A stretch of 64,000 nucleotides of DNA from CAYMPH01 sp964392365 (GCA_964392365.1 CAYMPH010000016.1:1-64000), one strand, 5' to 3'; counted from the stretch's first letter, positions 8,081 to 16,486 are shown. Program-made: numbers and translations. Notes: a model not told the origin generated them from the letters alone.

Positions 8081-8310
8081 AGCCGGTTTCCGGTTTCTTT
8101 AAAACCGACTGAATAGATTAGGTTTTCGAATAGATTTTAGAAAATACTTTTCCTGAAACAGAAAAATTTATATTAGTTTAAGGCTCTTAGTCCCGCGGCA
8201 ATGAGCGGGCGGAGGGGTGTGGAGTCTCAAGGAGCGGGGACGGCCAAGTACCGTCCCCGCTCCTTGAGATAATGATCCACCTTCCATTCAAGGTGAATAG
8301 CAGCCCTGTG
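8081..8310 (+). repeat. Structured dispersed element, copy A
   Basis: It fills much of the 620-base gap before the 2-oxoacid oxidoreductase genes. It starts with an imperfect hairpin (AGCCGGTTT/AAACCGACT, 8081-8109), then an AT-rich linker, then CCGCGGC...GAGCGGGCGG. A perfect 18-bp stem follows (8226-8243 with 8251-8268, loop CCAAGTA), then the small hairpin CACCTT/AAGGTG (8278-8283/8290-8295). Copies lie at 18861-19170 and, inverted, at 63340-63588. A 61-codon minus-strand frame through it (8227-8412) looks spurious. Confidence 0.7.
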
Positions 8311-8354
8311 CATACAGCCGTAAATCAAGAAAGAGTTTGAATAAATTTTTTTCA

Positions 8355-8390
8355 ATATATGTCTTCCCGCCTTCGCGGGAATGACGGGGT
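8355..8390. repeat. Short CCCGCCTTCGCGGG palindromic repeat
   Basis: CTTCCCGCCTTCGCGGGAAT followed by GACGGGG is the core hairpin of the repeat family at 100-184, 15359-15512 and 34898-35070, without the terminal inverted repeats. Confidence 0.65.
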
Positions 8391-8504
8391 TGAATTGCTT
8401 CAATTCTTTCATAATTTAATATATTTTTCTTGACTGCATATCTTAATAATCTGAACTATCATCATTACATTTTTATAAATAATATAACACTTTGAAGTGA
8501 AAAT

Positions 8505-9086
8505 ATGCCGGACAAGAAAAAATACATTGAAACCACCTGGTACGGAAGAGGCGGACAGGGTGCAATAACTGCAAGCCAGCTTGTTGCTGAAGCCGCATAT
8601 TCAGAAGGATTCAAAGGCATCACAACAGCACCGTCATTCGGAGCTGAAAGGCGGGGAGCTCCTGTTGCGGCTTTCTTGAGATTATCAAGTGAGCCGATCA
8701 GAATATTTTCCCAGATATATGATCCTGATATAGTAGTTGTGCTTGATCCTACACTTTTACCTGTACTTGATCTGAAAAATAAATACAGAAAAGATACTAT
8801 TATTATAATCAACTCAACAAAAAAACCGGAAGAACTGGGCCTCGGATATTTTAATAAAATCGGAATTGCAGATATAACAAAGATAGCGCTGGAAAATAAT
8901 CTTACACAGTCCGGTGTTGCAATTTTAAATACACCGATCATTGGCGCTTATGTAAAGGTCACAGGTATTATAGGACTTGCATCTGTTGAAAAAGCAATTA
9001 TGAAAAAATTCTCTAAAGAAAAGGCTGCAGTAAACATGCTTGCAGCTCAGATTGTTCATGATATTACAATAGTTTATAATCAGTAA
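8505..9086 (+). CDS. 2-oxoacid:ferredoxin oxidoreductase, gamma subunit
   Basis: 193 residues. The start WYGRGGQGAITASQLVAEAA and then PSFGAERRGAPV are the hallmark of the gamma (catalytic-domain EKR-type) subunit. This subunit contacts CoA in pyruvate- and related 2-oxoacid:ferredoxin oxidoreductases. It is followed nine bases later by the ferredoxin-like subunit and then alpha and beta, the classic four-gene arrangement. The complex decarboxylates a 2-oxoacid to its acyl-CoA and reduces ferredoxin in the cytoplasm. The nearby threonine dehydratase points to 2-oxobutyrate as one substrate. Confidence 0.92.
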   Translation: MPDKKKYIETTWYGRGGQGAITASQLVAEAAYSEGFKGITTAPSFGAERRGAPVAAFLRLSSEPIRIFSQIYDPDIVVVLDPTLLPVLDLKNKYRKDTIIIINSTKKPEELGLGYFNKIGIADITKIALENNLTQSGVAILNTPIIGAYVKVTGIIGLASVEKAIMKKFSKEKAAVNMLAAQIVHDITIVYNQ

Positions 9087-9095
9087 AGGTAAAGT

Positions 9096-9386
9096 ATGGG
9101 AACAAAGGATTGCGGACATATAACAGCATCATCATCTCCTTCGATCGGCGAAGCAGGCAGAACAGGAGACTGGAGGATAAATCATCCTGAATTTGATTAT
9201 GCAAAATGCACTCCGGCCAGAACAGGCAGGGCTTCCTGTTTCATGTGCTGGATGTATTGCCCGGATGGAGTTATATCAAAAACAATCCCCCCGAAAGTAA
9301 ATCTCGAATACTGCAAGGGATGCGGAATATGCTCTGAAGAATGCCCAACCCATGCCATCACAATGGTTCCGGACACTCAGGACTGA
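9096..9386 (+). CDS. 2-oxoacid:ferredoxin oxidoreductase, delta (ferredoxin) subunit
   Basis: 96 residues. Two cluster motifs are visible: CFMCWMYCP (the first Cys of the usual four-Cys run is displaced) and CKGCGICSEECP. These provide two [4Fe-4S] clusters that carry electrons from the TPP site to free ferredoxin. The N-terminal 40 residues are the usual extension of PorD-type subunits. AAGG lies upstream of the ATG. It sits between gamma and alpha with short gaps, so it is cotranscribed. Confidence 0.9.
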   Translation: MGTKDCGHITASSSPSIGEAGRTGDWRINHPEFDYAKCTPARTGRASCFMCWMYCPDGVISKTIPPKVNLEYCKGCGICSEECPTHAITMVPDTQD

Positions 9387-9417
9387 TTCCTGCTGCTGCA
9401 CGGCTCTGCGAGGAAAT

Positions 9418-10680
9418 ATGAATGATATATTAAAAAAAACCGCACTCAAAACCGCCAAAGACAAAAATGATAATGTTTTAATAATGACTGCAAACCATGC
9501 TGCGGCATATGCTGTTAAATTATCCGGCATACAGGTTATATCCGCCTACCCTATTACACCCCAGTCTCCTGTTGTTGAGAAGCTGATGGAGTTTGTCTCC
9601 AGCGGAGAAATGAAATCTGAATTTGTCAATGTTGAAAGCGAACACAGCGCAATTACAGTCTGCATTGCCGCTTCAGCTGTCGGCGCCCGGACATTCACAG
9701 CAAGCTGCGCGAACGGGCTTGCACTGATGCACGAAATGCTTCACTGGGCTGCAGGCACAAGGCTTCCTATAGTTATGGCAATTCCGAACAGGGCTGTTGC
9801 AGCTCCATGGAATATTCTCAATGACCAGCAGGACAGCGTTTCGCAGCGCGACACCGGATGGATACAGCTATACTGCAGAAACAGCCAGGAGGTTATGGAT
9901 ACAATAATTCAGGCTTATAAAATAGCTGAGTCTGTCATGATACCTGTAATGGTCTGCTATGACGGATACGTGCTGTCTCATACTCTTATGCCTGTAATAG
10001 TTCCGGATGCTGATCTTGTTAAAGATTTTATCCCGGACTACAAACCTCATACCATACTTGATCCTGCAGATCCTAAAAATATAAATCCTGTTACCCTTGC
10101 TGATCCGCGCAAAAACGGCGACGGTGTTCTCTGCCACGGATATTTTGAAATACGCTACCTTCTACAAGAAGCTCACATGAAAACAGTTTCTGAAGTTGAA
10201 AAGGTCGGCAAGGAATTTGAAGAAGTTTTCGGGCGTGAATACGGAATATTCGACACTTACAGAGCAGATGACGCGGAACTTCTTTTTGTATCAATGGGCA
10301 GCGCTGCAAGCGAGGCAATGGAATCTATTGACGTACTCCGCGAAGAAGGTCTGAAAATAGGGGTTATGCACGTGCGCCTTTACAGGCCTTTCCCTGCAGA
10401 AATTCTCGCAGAAGCAATAAAAAAAACCGGATGCAGGGGAGTTGCTGTTTTTGAAAAAGATGTAAGCTACGGCTACGAAGGAGCTCTCTGCTCTGACCTG
10501 AAGGCAGCACTTTTTGACTTCGGGGTTGATGTTTTCGCCCATTGCTATATCATGGGTCTTGGAGGACGCGATGTTAAATCTGAAGACATTTCCGCGGGAC
10601 TGAGAAAAAGCTATGAATATCTTGCAAAGCCGAAATCAGAAAGATATAAATCCCAGGAATGGGTCAATTTGAAGCTATAA
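9418..10680 (+). CDS. 2-oxoacid:ferredoxin oxidoreductase, alpha subunit
   Basis: 420 residues. The N-terminal YPITPQSPVVEKL is diagnostic of the alpha (pyrimidine-binding) subunit. SEHSAITVCIAASAVGAR and NILNDQQDSVSQRDTGW follow the PorA pattern. I chose the ATG at 9418 because AGGA precedes it and because an upstream in-frame ATG at 9352 lies inside the delta gene and adds 22 non-homologous residues. The C-terminal domain carries VMHVRLYRPFP. The beta subunit follows only after a 268-base gap holding a repeat element, which is unusual for this operon. Confidence 0.92.
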   Translation: MNDILKKTALKTAKDKNDNVLIMTANHAAAYAVKLSGIQVISAYPITPQSPVVEKLMEFVSSGEMKSEFVNVESEHSAITVCIAASAVGARTFTASCANGLALMHEMLHWAAGTRLPIVMAIPNRAVAAPWNILNDQQDSVSQRDTGWIQLYCRNSQEVMDTIIQAYKIAESVMIPVMVCYDGYVLSHTLMPVIVPDADLVKDFIPDYKPHTILDPADPKNINPVTLADPRKNGDGVLCHGYFEIRYLLQEAHMKTVSEVEKVGKEFEEVFGREYGIFDTYRADDAELLFVSMGSAASEAMESIDVLREEGLKIGVMHVRLYRPFPAEILAEAIKKTGCRGVAVFEKDVSYGYEGALCSDLKAALFDFGVDVFAHCYIMGLGGRDVKSEDISAGLRKSYEYLAKPKSERYKSQEWVNLKL

Positions 10681-10695
10681 ACCACCATTCCGCAG

Positions 10696-10899
10696 CTGAC
10701 ATTTATCTTCCAGCAAATGTGTAAGAGATGGGGATAAGTGGATTATAGAGATGTTGGAGATAAGATTTTTAAAAGAATTATGTATTAAATGATAAATATA
10801 TTTCAATTTTTGGGATAAAAATTAAATAAAATCCCCATATCTCATCCAACTCTATATCTCCTGAACTTACACAAAAAAAGTAGGTAGAAGTGAGTTCAG
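10696..10899. repeat. Inverted-repeat element (GATATGGGGAT family), copy 1
   Basis: About 204 bp with imperfect terminal inverted repeats beginning CTGA and reaching TGTGTAAG on both sides. Internal inverted segments include GAGATGGGGATAAGTGG and CCCCATATCTCATCC. A second copy of about 195 bp lies at 39321-39515. It has no coding capacity, separates the alpha and beta subunit genes, and looks like a MITE-type insertion within an operon. Confidence 0.6.
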
Positions 10900-10948
10900 A
10901 GAGACAGGGTGCAGAAATGACTTACAAAAACAGAATCACGAGGCTTAT

Positions 10949-11854
10949 ATGACAAAAACTACTCCGCTTACCCTTCCGGATAAAGAATACAATCTTCCGG
11001 GAAACCGCGCTTGTACAGGCTGTTCACTTTCACTGGCTTACAGGCACGGCCTCAAGGCTCTCGGGGAGGATACGATTCTGACTGTTCCTGCAAGCTGCCT
11101 TACTGTTCTGCAGGGAATGTATCCTATTTCCACGATGATGGTGCCGTGCTTAAATACTGCATTTGAAACAACTGCTGCATCCGCTTCAGGTATCAAGGCT
11201 GCGTTAAAGGCTCTCGGGAAAGAACACATTACGGTTGTGGGATGGGCAGGAGACGGAGGAACTGCTGATATTGGAATACAGGCTCTGTCCGGTGCTGCGG
11301 AAAGAAATACGGATTTCATTTACGTGTGTTACGATAATGAAGGGTACATGAACACAGGCACCCAGCGTTCGGGAAGCACTCCTTTCGGGGCAGTGACAAC
11401 CACATGCCTTGACGGCAAGATGGAACACAAAAAAGATATGGCGAAAATAATGGCTGCCCACGACATTCCTTATATAGCAACCATGTCCGCTTCATATCCG
11501 ACTGAGCTCTATGATAAATTTAAATTTGCGAAAGATATTAAAGGAACACGCTACCTGCATATACTTATACCGTGCGCTCCGGGCTGGGGTTATGATCCCA
11601 AGGATACAATACAGCTTGGACGGATGGCAATTGAATGCGGCATGTTCGATCTATATGAAATAATAAACGGCAAATTCTCGTTTTACGGACCATCTCTTAA
11701 AATTGCTAAAGGCGCAGATAGAGAACCTGTAGAAACATACATCAGGTTTCAAACCAGATTCAAAGGCATTACAGACGAATCGATCGCCAACATTCAGAAC
11801 TGGGTTGATAAGAAATGGGAAAACTTTAAAAAAAGCGGATACTGCGAAGAATAA
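10949..11854 (+). CDS. 2-oxoacid:ferredoxin oxidoreductase, beta (TPP-binding) subunit
   Basis: 301 residues. CTGCSLSLAYR near the N-terminus and WAGDGGTADIG...NEGYMNTGTQRSG are the iron-sulfur and thiamine-diphosphate/Mg motifs of PorB-type subunits. PCAPGWGYDP in the C-terminal third is also conserved. GAGG precedes the chosen ATG by six bases. It completes the gamma-delta-alpha-beta set and is followed 19 bases later by threonine dehydratase, the best clue to substrate preference. Confidence 0.92.
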   Translation: MTKTTPLTLPDKEYNLPGNRACTGCSLSLAYRHGLKALGEDTILTVPASCLTVLQGMYPISTMMVPCLNTAFETTAASASGIKAALKALGKEHITVVGWAGDGGTADIGIQALSGAAERNTDFIYVCYDNEGYMNTGTQRSGSTPFGAVTTTCLDGKMEHKKDMAKIMAAHDIPYIATMSASYPTELYDKFKFAKDIKGTRYLHILIPCAPGWGYDPKDTIQLGRMAIECGMFDLYEIINGKFSFYGPSLKIAKGADREPVETYIRFQTRFKGITDESIANIQNWVDKKWENFKKSGYCEE

Positions 11855-11873
11855 TTTTCAGGGGAGGACTTAA

Positions 11874-12857
11874 ATGCACGAATTTGAAAATCTGGCTAAA
11901 GATGTGAATTTCCTGAACATATACAAAGCCCGGACAACTGTTTATCAGAAACTGAAAAAAACACATCTGATACATTATTCAGGCCTGTCTGAACTGCTGG
12001 GTGCGGATATATATATCAAGCATGAGAATCATAATCCTACAGGTTCATTCAAAATACGCGGTACAGTAAATTTCATGGCTAATGTTTCAGATGAAGTCCG
12101 TGAAAACGGAATCATAGTAGCCACACGCGGAAATCACGGGCTTGCAACAGCATGGGCTGCCAAACAGGCTGATGTTTTCTGCAATGTTGCAGTTCCTGAA
12201 CATAATAATCCTGAAATCAATAATGCCATCAGGGGACTGGGCGCCGAACTTCTTGTTCATGGGAAAGATTTTCACGAAACGCAGGTTTATACAGAAGAAC
12301 TTGCAGATCAGCTTGGATATTATTACATTGAACAGGGAAATGAGCCCGGCATCCTTAACGGTCTCGGAACAATGGGCCTTGAAATTTTTGAAGACCTTCC
12401 TGATGTTGATACTATTATCATTCCTGTAGGCGGCGGAGGCGGCTGCGCGTCACTTATTAAAGTCGCGCAGGCAATAAATCCAGAAGTTAAAATTATAGGT
12501 GTTATTGCAGAGGAAGCTCCGGCTCTTTATCTCTCAATGAAAGAAGGCAAACGCGTTGTTACTGAAAGCGCGAAGACCTTTGCTGATGGTCTTGCCGCCC
12601 GTTCAATTTTCCAGGTTGCTTATCTTATTATAAAAGAAGGAATTGCGGATGTAGTTAAAGTTTCAGAAAAAGAGATAATCGAAGCTGTGATGCTGTCTCT
12701 CATGCAGACTCACAATCTAGCAGAAGGCGCAGGAGCTGCTGGTCTTGCCTGTGCTTTAAAAATCAAGGATTCTCTGAAAGGGAAAAAAGTAGTTATAGTT
12801 ATGACAGGCGGAAATCTTGACCAGGAGCATCTCAGGTGGGCGCTCGAGAAGAAGTAA
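11874..12857 (+). CDS. Threonine dehydratase, catabolic type
   Basis: 327 residues, the length of TdcB, without the C-terminal ACT-like domain of biosynthetic IlvA. The PLP lysine lies in PTGSFKIRG, the substrate loop in TRGNHGLATAWAA, and the phosphate-binding Gly loop in VGGGGGCAS. It deaminates threonine (perhaps serine) to 2-oxobutyrate. GGGGAGG upstream sets the start. Its position right behind a 2-oxoacid:ferredoxin oxidoreductase suggests that 2-oxobutyrate is oxidised to propionyl-CoA. Confidence 0.9.
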   Translation: MHEFENLAKDVNFLNIYKARTTVYQKLKKTHLIHYSGLSELLGADIYIKHENHNPTGSFKIRGTVNFMANVSDEVRENGIIVATRGNHGLATAWAAKQADVFCNVAVPEHNNPEINNAIRGLGAELLVHGKDFHETQVYTEELADQLGYYYIEQGNEPGILNGLGTMGLEIFEDLPDVDTIIIPVGGGGGCASLIKVAQAINPEVKIIGVIAEEAPALYLSMKEGKRVVTESAKTFADGLAARSIFQVAYLIIKEGIADVVKVSEKEIIEAVMLSLMQTHNLAEGAGAAGLACALKIKDSLKGKKVVIVMTGGNLDQEHLRWALEKK

Positions 12858-12916
12858 TTAAATCACTTTGATAGATATCAGACTTATTTAATTGTTCAGC
12901 GTTTCCGCTCTCTTTT

Positions 12917-13039
12917 TTATACCAAGCAGGCAGCTCCATCATATGTAGCTCCCCAGTTATGCTGCCATGGACGGACAAATATCAGATTATAAATTATTAC
13001 TGCTATCGTAATACATACTATAATAAAAACTGATTGCAT
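12917..13039 (-). CDS. Small membrane-anchored peptide, possible SRPBCC remnant
   Basis: 40 residues: an N-terminal hydrophobic segment (SVFIIVCITIAVIIYNLIF) then RPWQHNWGATYDG. The RPW..xWGAT pattern begins many SRPBCC-type proteins, usually followed by a long lipid-binding domain that is absent here, so this may be a truncated gene. A GAAAGGAG Shine-Dalgarno stands five bases before ATG, and it begins 11 bases after the stop of the metallo-hydrolase gene on the same strand. It could equally be a genuine small membrane protein. Confidence 0.4.
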   Translation of the reverse strand: MQSVFIIVCITIAVIIYNLIFVRPWQHNWGATYDGAACLV

Positions 13040-13049
13040 AATCTCCTTT

Positions 13050-14129
13050 CTACTTTAATAATTTTTCTTTTCCGATCCTGTCTGAATCCGGAGAAATAAA
13101 AAAATGCATGCCGTCTTCCCCCAAGGTTATCGGATTATCAAAATATTTTCCTGCATCACCAAGATAAAGAAATTTCAATTGAGAAACAGTGATTGGCGGA
13201 ATTATGTGATAGAATACAAGATATTTTACATCGGCACTTTTTGCAATCTGCGCAGCCTGTTCAGGTGAAATATGGTAGGATGGTATATCATGTGCAATAG
13301 CTTTTAATGTTTTACCCGAAGCGTATTGGTTAATCATGCCTACAAGTTTAACATTCAGCATTTCAGAAAATAAAATATCAGCGTTCTTTACATGAGACTC
13401 TAAAGATTTGCTGTATTTTGTATCTCCTGTAATAGCAACGGATTTCCCTTTATATTCAAATTTATATCCCACTGCAGGTATTACAGGGAAATGATCCACA
13501 TTAAAAGCTGTAATTGTTATACCGTTTTTCTTATAAACAACAGCAGAAGATGCCAGGTCGGAATCAATATGAATAATCTCTGCAATACCTCCTGATCCCT
13601 CTGGAGGCATCATTTCAGGACCGTGATGTGCCACACGGTAAGATTTATCCAATTCATATGCCATATTGAAACCCGCGACCACCTTTTCAACTCCGGCCGG
13701 GCCGTAAACAGGAAGCCTTGTTCTGTTCATTCCTCCTGCCCAGCGCATAAACATAATTTCACCAAGGCCTCCAATGTGATCTGAATGAAAATGCGTTAGA
13801 AATACAGCGTCAATTTTGCCTGCCTGCAATCCTGTAAGCTGAATGTTCTTTGCTGTGCCGTCACCTGCATCTACAATAAATAATTTATCTTCTATAGCTA
13901 CTGCAATGCAGGGACCAGCACGGTTTTTATCCGGCAGAGGTGATCCTGTTCCGATTAAAAAGACATGTATGCCGTTTTCCAGTTTCAATTCCCTGTTTAT
14001 ATTATTCTGAATGGATTTTTTAATAATAAAATCTATTATGGGATTATAGAAAAGATATATCATGATGCAGCATGCAGTTATAAGCATTGTACTGATTATT
14101 AAAACTTTATTTTTCATTGGATTATACAT
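13050..14129 (-). CDS. Membrane-anchored metallo-beta-lactamase-fold hydrolase
   Basis: 359 residues. An N-terminal membrane segment (VLIISTMLITACCIMIYLFY) anchors a periplasmic or membrane-bound domain of the RNase Z/arylsulfatase type. FLIGTGSPLPDKNRAGP, DAGDG and the zinc motif THFHSDHIGG are clear, with later ITGDTKYS and a C-terminal FYHIIPP. I take the ATG at 14129 because AGGG lies five bases before it; a GTG two codons upstream is the alternative. It follows the PAS-SpoIIE gene on the same strand with almost no gap. The substrate is unknown. Confidence 0.85.
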   Translation of the reverse strand: MYNPMKNKVLIISTMLITACCIMIYLFYNPIIDFIIKKSIQNNINRELKLENGIHVFLIGTGSPLPDKNRAGPCIAVAIEDKLFIVDAGDGTAKNIQLTGLQAGKIDAVFLTHFHSDHIGGLGEIMFMRWAGGMNRTRLPVYGPAGVEKVVAGFNMAYELDKSYRVAHHGPEMMPPEGSGGIAEIIHIDSDLASSAVVYKKNGITITAFNVDHFPVIPAVGYKFEYKGKSVAITGDTKYSKSLESHVKNADILFSEMLNVKLVGMINQYASGKTLKAIAHDIPSYHISPEQAAQIAKSADVKYLVFYHIIPPITVSQLKFLYLGDAGKYFDNPITLGEDGMHFFISPDSDRIGKEKLLK

Positions 14130-14136
14130 AATCACC

Positions 14137-15300
14137 CTATCTCACTTCAAATCCGGCTAAAATTATATCGTCTTCGATCGGTCCTGTGCGCATTGCATTT
14201 AACCGGGAAAGAATTTTGCTAATAGATTTACTGATTGGATCATTATCTGAATTAACAAATATTGCTTTCCAGTCCATTTCCTCATCTAAAACCATAATTT
14301 CATTATTCTGAGTTTCTGAAATGCCGTCTGTGTATAAAAATAACCGGTCGCCTTTATGCATAATCACAGAATTTTCTTCAAATTCCTGTGACATTTTGAC
14401 ACCCATCAGCATTCCTCTGGAAGATAAATGGCTGAAACCGTTTTCGTTTTTCCGGTAAAGATACGGATGCGGATGCCCGCCTTTGGCCCAGGTAAACCGC
14501 ACCTGATTATCATCTATGGGTTCAAAAAATCCATAAAGAGCTGTTAAAAACTGCTTGGAAGAATAAAATTTCTGGGTAATTAATTCATTAAAATATTTCA
14601 TATAAGCTGCAGGCTGAACCGGGAATTTTATCCTGGCCTGCTCTGAAACTGATTTAACAACAGCTGCAAGTATAGCTGCAGCGACACCATGTCCGGTCAC
14701 ATCCGCAATAAAAACTGCGAGCTTATTCTTATTATCATTGAGTAAATTTATTGAAAAAATATCTCCGCCGACTTCAAAGAGAGACTGATAGTAATAATAA
14801 ATATCCAGCGGCTGATAATTCTGAAAATCCTCCAGCTTCGGCAGATAAGCACGCTGAATAGCAGCAGCTATAAGCAGATCCTCTGCTTTTTCCTCTAAAG
14901 CCTTCTCCCCTGCTTTCTCGCTGGTAATATCGATAACCAGACCTGTATATGAAATAAAATTCCCAGCTATATCTTTATTGAATATAATAATGTTTTTTAT
15001 CCAGCGGATACCTTTGGTCTTATGCTGAATCCTGTGTTCGAATTCATGATTTTCCTTATTAAGAAGCGCATAATCTATCTGCTGCAGAACAAATTCCTGG
15101 TCAGATTCCGGAACCATCTTCATCCAGAGATCCCTGTCGCTGTTAAATTCCTCCGGAGTATAACCTGTTATATCTGCACAGTTAGGGTGATGCACTGTTT
15201 CATCATGCATTCCGTTTTTGAAAAAAACCGTGTAGCTGTAATAGGTAACTGCATTGTTGAGCACAGGTTTGTCTGATTTATTTATTTTATTTTCTATCAT
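14137..15300 (-). CDS. PAS-SpoIIE (PP2C-type) serine phosphatase
   Basis: 387 residues. A PAS fold at about 20-128 ends in GLVIDIT, followed by a short coiled coil and a SpoIIE/PP2C domain from about 145. Metal-binding acidic residues appear in EVGGDIF (Asp180), IADVTGHG (Asp200), LYTDGISE and EDDIIL. Such phosphatases dephosphorylate a STAS anti-sigma antagonist in partner-switching pathways. No membrane segment is present, so it senses a cytoplasmic cue. It is one of three SpoIIE proteins in the window and is adjacent to the metallo-hydrolase gene. Confidence 0.9.
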   Translation of the reverse strand: MIENKINKSDKPVLNNAVTYYSYTVFFKNGMHDETVHHPNCADITGYTPEEFNSDRDLWMKMVPESDQEFVLQQIDYALLNKENHEFEHRIQHKTKGIRWIKNIIIFNKDIAGNFISYTGLVIDITSEKAGEKALEEKAEDLLIAAAIQRAYLPKLEDFQNYQPLDIYYYYQSLFEVGGDIFSINLLNDNKNKLAVFIADVTGHGVAAAILAAVVKSVSEQARIKFPVQPAAYMKYFNELITQKFYSSKQFLTALYGFFEPIDDNQVRFTWAKGGHPHPYLYRKNENGFSHLSSRGMLMGVKMSQEFEENSVIMHKGDRLFLYTDGISETQNNEIMVLDEEMDWKAIFVNSDNDPISKSISKILSRLNAMRTGPIEDDIILAGFEVR

Positions 15301-15358
15301 GTTATTATCTTTTATAAATCTGCTATTTAAGAAAATACAAGCACCTTTTTATTTATAC

Positions 15359-15512
15359 TATAGCGTTTAACGATTTAATTAACGCTTTGTAAATTCAGTA
15401 GAAATTTATACTTTTTTGTCATCCCCGCGAAGGCGGGGATCCAGACTACAGAAATGGATTCCCGCCTTCGCGGGAATGACAAGAAATGTTCTAATTCAAT
15501 CGTTAACTGCTA
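15359..15512. repeat. MITE-like element with terminal inverted repeats (TATAGCG family), copy 1
   Basis: About 154 bp filling the gap between two minus-strand genes. The left end TATAGCGTTTAACGATTTAA (15359 on) is inverted at the right end (15491-15512) with a few changes. The centre is the CCCGCGAAGGCGGG hairpin pair. The same ends and internal AAATTCAGTAGAAATTTATA occur, inverted, at 34898-35070. No coding capacity, so any movement would depend on a transposase elsewhere. Confidence 0.7.
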
Positions 15513-15534
15513 AAAATCAATTCAGCCGGCCGTA

Positions 15535-16440
15535 TCAAAGACTATTCAAGGATGCTATATGTGTCACCTGCGCAGTCAGATTTGTAATATAGGCGTTTTT
15601 TTCCTGATAAATATTTCCCTTTTCTTCATATTCTTTCTTAATCATAATTTCAATTGCTTTTTTTATATCACCGCCTGTTTCATCGAGATATGATTCTATC
15701 AGTTTTCTGTAAACATAAGTTGCTTTAAGACTTATATCAATGAACGCAGGAACATCATCATCTGTAAAAATCCATCCGTGACCGTGGCATAAAATTTTTG
15801 TGCTTAAGCGCTGCATTTTTTTAATTGAGTTTATATAATCATCAAAGGATGATAAAAATTCCACCTGCGCAGATTCACCTTCTTTTCCTTCGGGAACGCC
15901 GAGACATTCACCTGGAATAAGCGTTTCAATTTCCGGTATATAATATGACAGGGAATCTCTAGTATGCCCTGGAGTTTCATAGACCACGCAGGTTAAACCG
16001 CCAAGGTTAATCCTGTCGCCTTCTTTTAATTCCATATCAAGAGAGAATGTTTCAAGCTTTACGTCTTCAACGCCTGTAATTTCACTGAACATAGGACGCT
16101 GAATATCGCTTAAAAGATTCATCAGGCTTATAACAGATTCCTTTTTAATAATCGGGTTGATCCGCGGATGCCCTCCTGTTATTAATCCGGGTATTTTTCT
16201 TTTTATATACGGCATTGATCCGAGATGGTCATAATGAGAATGTGTTGTAAAAAGATAATGAAGATTGTTTATATCGCCGAGAGTTTCTTTTATTGATTTG
16301 ATATAAAGCGGTGCAATTAAATTTACGCCCGCATCTATCATCAGATTTTTTTTCTTTCCTTTGATTAAATAAGCCGGATAAAAAGGACCGCCTATAATTG
16401 AAATATATTCATTTAATTCGCCTGCAGCCTGCATTTTCAT
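15535..16440 (-). CDS. Metallo-beta-lactamase-fold hydrolase
   Basis: 301 residues. The zinc motif reads TTHSHYDHLGS (His-x-His-x-Asp-His), followed by ITGGHPRI, VYETPGHTRDSL and a late LCHGHGWIF. These are the five metal-ligand blocks of glyoxalase II-like MBL hydrolases. The C-terminal 90 residues are helical and may be an oligomerisation domain. It is cytoplasmic (no signal peptide) and solitary between a MITE-like element and a palindromic repeat. The substrate cannot be inferred. Confidence 0.88.
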   Translation of the reverse strand: MKMQAAGELNEYISIIGGPFYPAYLIKGKKKNLMIDAGVNLIAPLYIKSIKETLGDINNLHYLFTTHSHYDHLGSMPYIKRKIPGLITGGHPRINPIIKKESVISLMNLLSDIQRPMFSEITGVEDVKLETFSLDMELKEGDRINLGGLTCVVYETPGHTRDSLSYYIPEIETLIPGECLGVPEGKEGESAQVEFLSSFDDYINSIKKMQRLSTKILCHGHGWIFTDDDVPAFIDISLKATYVYRKLIESYLDETGGDIKKAIEIMIKKEYEEKGNIYQEKNAYITNLTAQVTHIASLNSL

Positions 16441-16486
16441 TTTTTTATTCCTGATAAATTATTTTTTATAAAATTTACACTGCAAT

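Noticed and set aside
8227..8412. 61-codon minus-strand frame beginning MKELKQFNPVIPAKAG
   Set aside because: It runs through a palindromic repeat and the structured element; VIPAKAG is the usual translation of that repeat. No Shine-Dalgarno.
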